Shown one piece after another: positions 1 to 6,359 of a stretch of 8,994 bases of DNA. The stretch comes from Euryarchaeota archaeon UBA169 (GTDB lineage Archaea; Thermoplasmatota; Poseidoniia; MGIII; CG-Epi1). A model generated the notes under the pieces. That model worked only from the letters and a program-made list of their open reading frames with translations. It was not told the DNA's origin and made no database searches. The stretch lies in contig DAEH01000044.1 of NCBI GenBank assembly GCA_002497685.1, positions 2,228 through 11,221 of the forward strand. Direction: 5' to 3'. How positions within the stretch are numbered: position 1 is the stretch's first letter; each line of letters begins with the position of its first letter. Made by a program: the position numbers and the translations under genes.

Positions 1-56
1 GCCAACTTAATTTCTGATTTTGGCTTGTTCTGTTGTCTAGATTTCTTTTGACTCAT
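1..56 (-). CDS. Partial unidentified gene, N-terminus only
   Basis: An open frame starts with ATG at 56 on the minus strand and runs off the left edge without a stop. The visible start is M-S-Q-K-K-S-R-Q-Q-N-K-P-K-S-E-I-K-L, very rich in Lys, Arg and Gln, as in the flexible tails of nucleic-acid-binding or ribosome-associated proteins; that resemblance is only compositional. Support for a real gene comes from upstream: a strong TATA-like box (92-107) sits about 45 bases before the ATG, downstream of the purC stop, and a weak AGAGG purine stretch (68-72) lies 11 bases before the ATG. I do not recognise the family from 18 codons, and a chance open frame cannot be excluded. Confidence 0.45.
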   Translation of the reverse strand, partial: MSQKKSRQQNKPKSEIKL

Positions 57-91
57 AATTAATTATGCCTCTAGGAACTTGTAAACCTCGA

Positions 92-107
92 GCATATAAT
101 ATAAAGC
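92..107 (-). promoter_or_regulatory. TATA-box-like promoter for the left-edge gene
   Basis: On the minus strand this reads GCTTTATATTATATGC, close to the archaeal TATA consensus TTTAWATA. It lies about 45 bases before the ATG at 56, which with the usual spacing of about 27 bases to the transcription start predicts a short leader of about 18 bases. It falls just after the purC stop, so the left-edge gene probably has its own transcript and is not simply read through from purC. Confidence 0.5.
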
Positions 108-119
108 TGACTATTCGAA

Positions 120-1082
120 CTAATAAGCAAAGGGATTTAGTATAGAATATATTGAATCATCTACAGGACCTACATCAAGCTGCATAGGTTCTTTTGTGAA
201 TTTTTCAACTACTTCCATGTACCTTGCTGACGCTTCAACTCGAATCTCATCTGTTAACTTAGGTGGTTTGCCATCTCCTGTAAATCCTTGATCCGAAAGC
301 CAAGTCCTAACATATTCTTTATCTAACTTACGTGGTTCTTCCCCTTTTTCAAAACGGGATTCATAATCGTCTTTCATCCAATATCTACTTGAATCAGGAG
401 TATTGACTTCATCCATCAACATTATTTTGCCATTGGAAATTCCAAACTCGTATTTTGTATCTACAAAAATCATTCCTTGATCTGCAGCCCTAGACACTCC
501 TCTTTCATATAATCTCATCGAAATACGAGCTAACTCTTTGTACAGTCCGGGATCAACTGCGCCTCTTTTGTACAACTCCGATGGAGCTACAGATTCATCA
601 TGTTCTCCCTGTGCAGCTTTAGTTGATGGAGTGATTATTGGTTCAGGAAATGCTTCATTTTTACGCATGCCTTCTGGCAGCTCATTACCGCAAAAATTTC
701 TATCTCCTTTTTGGTATGCAGTCCATGCTGATGTAGATGTTACACCTGTAAGATATCCTCTAACTACCATTTCTACTTGTATTGGCTCACATCTCTTAAC
801 TTTCCAAACATTCGGGTGAGGGCGTTTGATTATGTGGTTTGCCACTATATCTGCAGTTTCTCCAAACCACCAGTCTGCTAATTCTACAAGTGCTTGGCCT
901 TTGAAAGGCACAGTCCCTAGAACTCTATCAAATGCAGAAATTCTATCTGTAGTAACCATAGTTATGGTATCTTCGTTGACATAATTATCTCGAACTTTAC
1001 CTTTGTATAACTCCCCTTGGTCATCAAAGTTTGTTCCTTCTAGCGCGTAATTTAATTGTTGTTTTATTAGGTCTCGGTCCAT
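120..1082 (-). CDS. purC: SAICAR synthase (phosphoribosylaminoimidazole-succinocarboxamide synthase), long form
   Basis: This cytosolic purine enzyme joins CAIR and aspartate with ATP to give SAICAR. With the start at 1082 it has 320 residues. Family motifs in order are YKGKVRD (26-32, nucleotide-binding loop), TTDRISAFD (44-52), VEMVVRGYLTG (103-113), PEPIITPSTKAAQGEHD (146-162), DTKYEFG (208-214) and DEVNTPDSSRYW (224-235). The length and the C-terminal extension after DSSRYW match the long yeast/actinobacterial/Bacteroidetes form (about 300 residues), not the form of about 240 residues common in bacteria and many archaea. An upstream in-frame ATG at 1127 adds 15 residues unlike the family, which then meet the divergent promoter region, so I prefer 1082. 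The gene is divergent from the lipid gene at 1142. purS and purL lie about 1.2 kb away on the other strand, so the purine genes cluster without forming one operon. Confidence 0.95.
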   Translation of the reverse strand: MDRDLIKQQLNYALEGTNFDDQGELYKGKVRDNYVNEDTITMVTTDRISAFDRVLGTVPFKGQALVELADWWFGETADIVANHIIKRPHPNVWKVKRCEPIQVEMVVRGYLTGVTSTSAWTAYQKGDRNFCGNELPEGMRKNEAFPEPIITPSTKAAQGEHDESVAPSELYKRGAVDPGLYKELARISMRLYERGVSRAADQGMIFVDTKYEFGISNGKIMLMDEVNTPDSSRYWMKDDYESRFEKGEEPRKLDKEYVRTWLSDQGFTGDGKPPKLTDEIRVEASARYMEVVEKFTKEPMQLDVGPVDDSIYSILNPFAY

Positions 1083-1107
1083 ATGCTTTTTGCCTATTGG
1101 ACAAGGG

Positions 1108-1115
1108 ACTAAAAG
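1108..1115. promoter_or_regulatory. Possible shared TATA-like element between purC and the lipid operon
   Basis: ACTAAAAG on plus, CTTTTAGT on minus, is the most A/T-rich TATA-like block in the 59-base divergent region 1083-1141. Its centre, about 1112, is 30 bases from the purC ATG at 1082 and 30 bases from the phosphotransferase ATG at 1142, about the distance expected for leaderless archaeal transcripts in both directions. Neither start has a clear Shine-Dalgarno sequence. The match to the TATA consensus is weak, so this is an inference from position. Confidence 0.3.
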
Positions 1116-1141
1116 AGCCTCTCCCATGTCATTTTACTTCC

Positions 1142-1771
1142 ATGCTTAGTAAAACTCTGAAAAATGCGGCTGGAAAGCTGTTTAACCCTCTTGCAAAGGG
1201 ACTTGGTAAAATTGGAATTAAACCAAATCATATCACATTTACTGGAGTTATTCTAACTATGTACGCTGCAGTTGAATTATATAATCAAAATATTTACTAT
1301 GCATTCTTTATCGGAATGGTTGCCTCATTATTTGACGGAGTCGATGGATTAGTTGCAAGAGCTACGAAAACTACATCTATTAGAGGAGGTTACCTCGATG
1401 CTACTCTTGATAGATATGCCGATTGTATCGCGTTTAGTGCATTAATTCTCTGTGACTGGATAAACCCCTTACCTATTGAATCTCTAGAATTTATTTCTGG
1501 ACAGATGTGGGCAATGGCAGCTATGATTGGGGCTTTCCAAACCTCTTATTGTCGTGCTGCAGCTGAAAGGTTGGGCGTATCTCAAGAAGGAATTGGATTA
1601 ATTGAGAGACCTGAAAGATGGTTTATTTTAGGAATGGGATTATTAATTGGAGAGTTAATGAATGAGGTTGAGACTATCATTACTATAGTCATTGCAATTC
1701 TTGCAGTTTTAGGAAACCTAACTGCTTTTCAAAGAATGAATCATTTCTGGAATGAGGCTAATGATGAATAA
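1142..1771 (+). CDS. CDP-alcohol phosphotransferase, probable archaetidylinositol-phosphate synthase
   Basis: This integral membrane enzyme has 209 residues. It carries the complete family signature D-x2-D-G-x2-A-R-x8-G-x3-D-x3-D, seen here as D65, D68, G69, A72-R73, G82, D86 and D90; the aspartates bind the metal and the CDP moiety. A conserved N-terminal segment with N-H-I-T (about residues 29-32) and a later E-R-P-E-R motif (about 155-159) resemble archaeal archaetidylinositol-phosphate synthases, which transfer inositol 1-phosphate to CDP-archaeol. An archaetidylglycerophosphate-type substrate is the main alternative. Several hydrophobic segments fit the usual six-helix fold. The frame is open back to 1031, but those 37 extra codons lie over purC and look like its antisense shadow, so I start at the ATG at 1142. 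The stop overlaps the start of the PgpA-like gene, pointing to translational coupling. Confidence 0.88.
   Translation: MLSKTLKNAAGKLFNPLAKGLGKIGIKPNHITFTGVILTMYAAVELYNQNIYYAFFIGMVASLFDGVDGLVARATKTTSIRGGYLDATLDRYADCIAFSALILCDWINPLPIESLEFISGQMWAMAAMIGAFQTSYCRAAAERLGVSQEGIGLIERPERWFILGMGLLIGELMNEVETIITIVIAILAVLGNLTAFQRMNHFWNEANDE
1754..1757 (+). promoter_or_regulatory. Ribosome binding site GAGG deciding the phosphatase start
   Basis: GAGG lies inside the last codons of the upstream gene, 6 bases before the ATG at 1764 and 3 bases before the one at 1761. It favours starting the phosphatase at 1764 (or 1761) over the ATG at 1752, which would precede this site. A Shine-Dalgarno here, with none at the apparently leaderless first genes, is the usual archaeal pattern for internal operon genes. 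Confidence 0.5.
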
Positions 1772-2246
1772 AGATATTCTGAAAGAAATATATCTTTCTT
1801 TTTTCTTTCTTGGAAAAGCACCTATTGCACCTGGAACTTTCGGAACTGTAGGAGGCGTGCTAATGGCATTCCTAACTATTGCCGTTTTTGGTTCAAATGC
1901 AGGATTTTTTCTATTAATCTTAATTCCTGTTATGTACTATTTAGGATTAATTTTAGCCCCTTGGGCTGAAACCAAATATGGTAAAGATCCAGGTACATAC
2001 GTTCTTGATGAAGTTATTGGATATTTAATTATAATTACATTTCTAAGTTTATTACAATATCCTATGGAAGAACACAATTGGATATTATCATTTACTTTAT
2101 TCCGCATTTTTGATGTAGTAAAATTATGGCCAGCTAGAAACTTAGAAAAACTTGATGGAGGGCATGGAATATTGATGGACGATATTGCAGCAGGATTCCA
2201 AAGCTTACTTGTTATTATTTTTTTAGATAGTTATAATTTTATTTAA
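1764..2246 (+). CDS. pgpA: PgpA-family lipid phosphatase (phosphatidylglycerophosphatase A-like)
   Basis: This is a membrane phosphatase of about 160 residues, the usual PgpA length. Conserved blocks are GKAPIAPGTFGT (about 17-28), DPGTYVLDE with the acidic pair D82-E83, FDVVKLWPAR (about 116-125) and GGHGILMDDIAAG (132-144) with D139-D140. Together these form the PgpA active-site signature, and hydrophobic helices lie between them. PgpA in bacteria dephosphorylates phosphatidylglycerophosphate. Here the gene overlaps the stop of a CDP-alcohol phosphotransferase (ATGATGAATAA), so its substrate is inferred to be that enzyme's product, archaetidylinositol phosphate or archaetidylglycerophosphate. 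Possible starts are 1752, 1761 and 1764; the GAGG at 1754-1757 favours the last two. The family assignment is firm, the archaeal substrate is not. Confidence 0.88.
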   Translation: MNKDILKEIYLSFFFLGKAPIAPGTFGTVGGVLMAFLTIAVFGSNAGFFLLILIPVMYYLGLILAPWAETKYGKDPGTYVLDEVIGYLIIITFLSLLQYPMEEHNWILSFTLFRIFDVVKLWPARNLEKLDGGHGILMDDIAAGFQSLLVIIFLDSYNFI

Positions 2247-2259
2247 TATCATAAATGAA

Positions 2260-2287
2260 GGCAAAAAAACTGCCGTTTAATTTTTAT
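2260..2287 (+). terminator. Weak terminator-like hairpin with T-rich tail after pgpA
   Basis: GGCA (2260-2263) can pair with TGCC (2271-2274) across an A-rich 7-base loop, followed by a T-rich run up to 2287. The stem has only 4 pairs. Since archaeal termination depends mainly on T-rich tracts, the T run may matter more than the hairpin. The same T-rich stretch overlaps the probable purS promoter. Confidence 0.25.
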
Positions 2288-2288
2288 T
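2276..2288 (+). promoter_or_regulatory. TATA-like promoter for purS-purL
   Basis: The sequence TTTAATTTTTATT lies about 30-42 bases before the purS ATG at 2318, with no Shine-Dalgarno before that start (the preceding bases are TTAGACTTTT). The position suits a TATA box and a very short or absent leader. The 71-base gap after pgpA leaves room for an independent purS-purL transcript. Confidence 0.4.
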
Positions 2289-2317
2289 CCGCCCTTGACC
2301 TGTAACATTAGACTTTT

Positions 2318-2563
2318 ATGACTACTGAAATCGAAATACAAGTTGGACTAAAATCAGGAATGGCCGATCCGGAAGGTGCTAACGTAAAGAAAGCTCTAGA
2401 TTTATTGGGTTTTGATAGTGTTGAAAATGTTAACTCAGTTAAATGCTACAGAATTATTATTGATAAAGAAGAAGCTGATGCAATGAAAGAAGCTGAAGAT
2501 ATTTGTAAAAAGCTTTTAGCAAATCCTGTAGTGCATGAATACTCTATTTCGGTGGCAAAATAA
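2318..2563 (+). CDS. purS: Phosphoribosylformylglycinamidine synthase subunit PurS
   Basis: PurS is the small structural subunit of the three-part FGAM synthase (PurS-PurQ-PurL), which converts FGAR, glutamine and ATP to FGAM. PurS bridges the glutaminase PurQ and the synthetase PurL and is thought to help channel ammonia. The 81-residue product is of typical length and shows the family pattern: an N-terminal strand, then L-K-x-G-x-x-D-P-E-G (about 11-20), then A-L-x-x-L-G-F (about 26-32) and a C-terminal A-x-P-V-V-H-E-Y strand. Its TAA is followed at once by the purL ATG with no spacer, so the two subunits are almost certainly co-translated. Confidence 0.95.
   Translation: MTTEIEIQVGLKSGMADPEGANVKKALDLLGFDSVENVNSVKCYRIIIDKEEADAMKEAEDICKKLLANPVVHEYSISVAK
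2551..2555 (+). promoter_or_regulatory. Possible ribosome binding site for purL inside purS
   Basis: GGTGG lies in the last codons of purS, 8 bases before the purL ATG at 2564. It is a partial match to the archaeal GGAGGTGA consensus at an acceptable spacing, and fits internal initiation in the purS-purL operon. Confidence 0.35.
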
Positions 2564-4858
2564 ATGCTAGAACCTGTTAAAAACTTAAAAAATGTATTTT
2601 ATGTTAACTTAGATAATTCTAACTTAGATGAGGTTGTCAATACATTAGGCCTTGGCCTATTAAGTGATGAAATGGAAAATGTGAAGAAGTACTTTGATAA
2701 AGAAGGAAGAAAACCTACTGACGTTGAATTGCAAGCTATAGATCAAGCTTGGTCTGAACATTGCTGCTATAAATCTTCCAAACCCGTTTTAGAAGAAACT
2801 GTTTTTGGATTAAAATCTTCAAAAGAAGTTGTGGCTCGCGAAGATGCTGGCATTATGGAATTTGACGAAGAACATTTTTATGCAGTTGGACTAGAATCGC
2901 ATAACCATCCTTCTGCATTAGATCCATATGGTGGCTCAGCAACAGGAATTGGAGGGATATTACGAGATGTTGTGTGTATGGGGGCACAACCTATCGCCCT
3001 TGTGGATCCTTTATTTTTTGGAGACTTGGATTTACCTCGAGATAAACTTCCTGAAGGTGTTAAACATCCTCAATACCTAATGGGAGGTGTTGTAGCTGGA
3101 ATAAGAGATTATGGTAATCGGGTTGGAATTCCTACTGTTGCTGGACAGGTTGCCTTTCATCCAAAGTATACTGGAAATCCTCTAGTTAATGTGGGGTGTA
3201 TAGGTATTGTAAAAAAAGACCTAATGATACATAGTCGAGCTGGAGATGTTGGTGACATTTATATTTTAGCTGGAGGTAAAACTGGAAGGGATGGTATTCA
3301 TGGAGTTACTTTTGCTTCGAGAGATTTAGATGCTGGATCTGAAGATGATATTGGTGCGGTACAATTAGGAGATCCAATCACAAAAGAACCATTGATGCAC
3401 TTGTGTTTAGAGTTGAATGAATTAGGATTATTAACTGGAATGAAAGATTTGGGCGGAGGCGGACTCTCGTGTGTTGTAGGTGAACTTGCCTTAGATGCTG
3501 GTTTCGGTGCGAGAGTTGATTTAGACAAAGTGCATTTGAAATTAAAGAATATGGCACCTTGGGAAATATGGGTTTCTGAGTCTCAAGAAAGAATGATGTT
3601 TACCGTTAAACCTGAAGATGTACAAACTGTTCTGAACCGATGTGATTCATGGGATGTAGAGGCTGTTGCAATTGGTGAAGTTATTAAAGAAAAGCGGAAT
3701 ATTGTACACTTTAATAGCACTGAGATTCTAAATTTAGATTTGGAATTCACAACTGGAGGGCCTGTATACAATAGGCCTTATGTTTTACCTAAGATAGATA
3801 ATTTAGAAGCTGTAAAATTGCCAGACCTTCCTACGGATTTATCTCAAACAATAAAAGATATTATTAGTAATCCGGAGGTCTCTTCTAAAGATTGGGTAAT
3901 TAGGCAATATGATCACGAAGTTAGAGGAGCTACAGCCATTAAACCAATTCAAGGTGGAATTGGAAAGGAAGTTCATGGAGATTCTTCTGTATTAAAACCT
4001 GTAGAGGATTCTTGGAAAGGGCTTGCACTAACTGCCGATATTAATCCTCATTTAATGGAAGCGAACCCATACCATGGAACAATGAGTGCAGTTGAAGAAA
4101 TATGCCGTAATTTAGCTTCCGTAGGTGCAAGAATCGATTCCTTAGCTGATTGCTTGTGCTTTGGAAATCCACAGAGACCAGAGATAATGGGCCAATTCAA
4201 ATCTAGTTGCGATGCTCTCCGTGATTCTGCAACGCATATTGATGTACCTTATGTTTCAGGTAATGTTAGTTTATACAATGAAACTGCAGAAGGTGCAATA
4301 CCGCCAACACCCGTTCTGATGGGCATTGGGCTCGTAAATGACATTAGAAAATGTGTTACGAGTGATTTGAAGAAAGAGGGAAGTATATGGCTAATTGGAA
4401 ATAATAAAGAACAAATGGGTGCAAGTTTATACTACAGAACATTAGGTATTGACTGTCCTAACGTACCTACTACTGACTTTACTTCGTTTAATCCTCGAAT
4501 GGAACAATTAATTCAAGCTATAGAATGTGGAGAAGTTTCAGCCTGTCATGATATTTCGACAGGAGGGATTGCCCTTGCAATGATTGAAATGTGCATGAGT
4601 GGAGTTGGTGCAAAAATAAATCTATCAGGAGACATGAGAAGTGACTTAGAACTATTTAATGAATCAAACGGAAGATGGTTAGTTCAAGTTAAGCCTGGAT
4701 TCGAAGAGAAGTTTTCTAAAAGATTCGATTTTGCCAAGCATATTGGAGACGTAGATGAAGAAATTAGTTTTATGTTAAATAGCGAGGAAGAACTATGTTT
4801 TTCTATCGAAGAATTAAGGAAATTATGGACTGAACCATTGTGGAATAGGTTGGCTTAA
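2564..4858 (+). CDS. purL: Phosphoribosylformylglycinamidine synthase subunit PurL (FGAM synthase II)
   Basis: This is the ATP-dependent synthetase subunit of FGAM synthase. The 764-residue length fits the 'small' PurL class that needs separate PurS and PurQ, not the fused form of about 1300 residues. Motifs in order: QAWSEHCCYKSS (61-72) with H66, ESHNHPSALDPYGGSATG (111-128, active-site His and nucleotide loop), the G-G-K-T-G-R-D-G-I-H-G block (237-247), MKDLGGGGLSC (293-303), then in the second half GNVSLYNE (about 565-572) and CHDISTGGIALAM (about 660-672). The two halves reflect the duplicated AIR-synthase-like fold. No frameshift or missing motif is apparent. purS lies immediately upstream, while purQ is not in the window and must be encoded elsewhere. 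The start at 2564 directly abuts the purS stop. Confidence 0.97.
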   Translation: MLEPVKNLKNVFYVNLDNSNLDEVVNTLGLGLLSDEMENVKKYFDKEGRKPTDVELQAIDQAWSEHCCYKSSKPVLEETVFGLKSSKEVVAREDAGIMEFDEEHFYAVGLESHNHPSALDPYGGSATGIGGILRDVVCMGAQPIALVDPLFFGDLDLPRDKLPEGVKHPQYLMGGVVAGIRDYGNRVGIPTVAGQVAFHPKYTGNPLVNVGCIGIVKKDLMIHSRAGDVGDIYILAGGKTGRDGIHGVTFASRDLDAGSEDDIGAVQLGDPITKEPLMHLCLELNELGLLTGMKDLGGGGLSCVVGELALDAGFGARVDLDKVHLKLKNMAPWEIWVSESQERMMFTVKPEDVQTVLNRCDSWDVEAVAIGEVIKEKRNIVHFNSTEILNLDLEFTTGGPVYNRPYVLPKIDNLEAVKLPDLPTDLSQTIKDIISNPEVSSKDWVIRQYDHEVRGATAIKPIQGGIGKEVHGDSSVLKPVEDSWKGLALTADINPHLMEANPYHGTMSAVEEICRNLASVGARIDSLADCLCFGNPQRPEIMGQFKSSCDALRDSATHIDVPYVSGNVSLYNETAEGAIPPTPVLMGIGLVNDIRKCVTSDLKKEGSIWLIGNNKEQMGASLYYRTLGIDCPNVPTTDFTSFNPRMEQLIQAIECGEVSACHDISTGGIALAMIEMCMSGVGAKINLSGDMRSDLELFNESNGRWLVQVKPGFEEKFSKRFDFAKHIGDVDEEISFMLNSEEELCFSIEELRKLWTEPLWNRLA

Positions 4859-4867
4859 GCTTTTATT
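4859..4867 (+). promoter_or_regulatory. TATA-like promoter for the NhaD-type transporter
   Basis: GCTTTTATT begins just after the purL stop, and its centre is about 25 bases before the ATG at 4889. The intervening bases contain no Shine-Dalgarno. This is the expected arrangement for a leaderless archaeal transcript, and suggests the transporter is transcribed separately from purS-purL despite a gap of only 30 bases. Confidence 0.45.
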
Positions 4868-4888
4868 GCGGTTCCAAATATTTCAATT

Positions 4889-6355
4889 ATGTCGACTAAT
4901 GCAACATCTGACTATGTAGCCGATACTGGCTCGATTGAGGCAATACTTGTCTTACTTGTTTTCTTAATAGCATTCGCTTTAATTTTGGGCGAAGTTGTTG
5001 ATCGTGTACTGGCTGCTTGGGGAGGTGCTGTAGGGATGCTACTTGTTGGAACTTACTTCAATTCACTTACTTGGTGCACAGGAGGCGGTCACGGAGGAGT
5101 GGCTGAAGTTTGCCAAAATAACTTATTCAATGCAATTGATTTCAATGTTATAGGTCTATTATTAGGAATGATGATTTTCGCAGGAATGCTTGAAATTAGT
5201 GGATTTTTTGAATTTATTGCTGTAAAAGCTACAAAAATGTCTGGAGGAGACCCATGGAAACTTGTTTTCTATTTAGGAACTTTCACAACTGTGATTTCAG
5301 TATTCATTGATAATGTGACTGCTCTAATATTAATAGCTCCTGTAACATTGAAAATTTGTTCTAAAATTAAGATAAGTCCAATACCTCCGCTAATAGCTTT
5401 AGCTATTTTCTCAAATACTGGCGGTGTAGCAACTTTAGTAGGCGATCCACCAAATGTTTTGATTGCATCTTATACAAGCGCTCGAGGTTTAGGTTTTAGT
5501 TTTATTAGTTTTATTGAACATCTTACACCTTTAGCTATCCTTGCGTGGGGTGCTACTCTTTGGTATATGCATCGTCATTTTAAGAATTGGAGAGAAATCA
5601 AACCACAAAATGTGGAAGAAGTCATTACTGAAGATGAATGGGAAGCTGTCAAAAATGACACTTTAATGTACCGAACATTAGGAGCACTAGCTGTAACTGT
5701 TATAATGTTTGCAGCTGTTGAACTTTTACATTTAGATTTAGAAATTTCGGCCGTATCGCTAGGTGGTGCAGGTATTGCAATGGCCATTAGCATGCTAGGA
5801 GTTCCTGAGGAAAAACGTATTGATATACATGAAGTTGTGCACAAAGTAGAATGGGGAGCTCTATTGTTTTTCGCAGGATTATTTGTTATGGTTGGAGGAT
5901 TAGAAGCTATGGGATATCTTGAAGCTGTTGCTAATTTCATATTTGATAATTTTGGACCTAATGGAAGTATCTCTCAAAATGAAGTTGTACTAGTCATTGT
6001 TCTTATTTGGGTTTCTGCTATTGCATCTGCAATTGTAGACAATATCCCTTTCTGTGCTGCAATGCTACCTGTAATTGAGCAATTGGGCACCTTAAGTATA
6101 GATCCTGAAACTGGAATCGCTGCCGTGAATGTTATTCCTCTATACTGGGCCTTGGCGATTGGCTGCGGCTTTGGAGGAAATGCTACACCAATCGGCTCTA
6201 GTGCAAATGTTATGACTATTGCAATAAGTGAAAGAGGTGGACACAAAATTTCAACCAAAGAATGGTTGGCTGTTGGTGTTCCAGTTATGCTGATAACTTG
6301 TACAATTGGTTCAATTATAGTAGCACTATTCTACGGCCACTTTGAAACCGCCTAG
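4889..6355 (+). CDS. NhaD/ArsB-type ion transporter (ion transporter superfamily), probable Na+/H+ antiporter
   Basis: This polytopic membrane protein has 488 residues and about 11-12 hydrophobic segments. It shows the paired half-site motifs of the family: DNVTA (141-145) followed by TGGVATLVGDPPN (177-189) in the first half, and DNIPF (384-388) followed by GNATPIGSSAN (430-440) in the second. These mark the two inverted repeats that build the central ion/substrate site. The F-I-D-N-V-T plus A-T-L-V-G-D-P-P-N combination is typical of the NhaD, P-protein and ArsB branch. A Na+/H+ antiporter suits a marine organism, but an arsenite or organic-anion substrate cannot be excluded from sequence alone; no ars gene is nearby. 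A soluble charged linker lies around 231-260. An early loop contains C63 and C75 around a Gly-rich stretch. The gene ends 4 bases from the convergent rhomboid stop. Confidence 0.85.
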   Translation: MSTNATSDYVADTGSIEAILVLLVFLIAFALILGEVVDRVLAAWGGAVGMLLVGTYFNSLTWCTGGGHGGVAEVCQNNLFNAIDFNVIGLLLGMMIFAGMLEISGFFEFIAVKATKMSGGDPWKLVFYLGTFTTVISVFIDNVTALILIAPVTLKICSKIKISPIPPLIALAIFSNTGGVATLVGDPPNVLIASYTSARGLGFSFISFIEHLTPLAILAWGATLWYMHRHFKNWREIKPQNVEEVITEDEWEAVKNDTLMYRTLGALAVTVIMFAAVELLHLDLEISAVSLGGAGIAMAISMLGVPEEKRIDIHEVVHKVEWGALLFFAGLFVMVGGLEAMGYLEAVANFIFDNFGPNGSISQNEVVLVIVLIWVSAIASAIVDNIPFCAAMLPVIEQLGTLSIDPETGIAAVNVIPLYWALAIGCGFGGNATPIGSSANVMTIAISERGGHKISTKEWLAVGVPVMLITCTIGSIIVALFYGHFETA

Positions 6356-6359
6356 TTAG

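Noticed and set aside
538..819. Plus-strand open frame inside purC
   Set aside because: It lies fully antisense to a well-conserved gene, with no family resemblance and no promoter or ribosome site.
1083..1127. Upstream start of purC adding 15 residues
   Set aside because: The added residues do not resemble PurC N-termini and would run into the divergent promoter region. The start at 1082 gives the expected length and a TATA-like box at the right distance.
1031..1141. N-terminal extension of the CDP-alcohol phosphotransferase with a hydrophobic, signal-like start
   Set aside because: It lies over the first codons of purC on the opposite strand and reads as their antisense shadow. The family begins near the ATG at 1142, and the extension would also remove the divergent promoter space.
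3298..3771. Two minus-strand open frames inside purL (3298-3528, 3583-3771)
   Set aside because: They are antisense to the conserved glycine-rich and catalytic parts of PurL, and show no independent signals.
5575..6258. Two minus-strand open frames inside the transporter gene (5575-5940, 5974-6258)
   Set aside because: Both are antisense shadows of the conserved transporter coding sequence, with low-complexity Ser/Thr/Ile/Pro composition and no recognisable domain.
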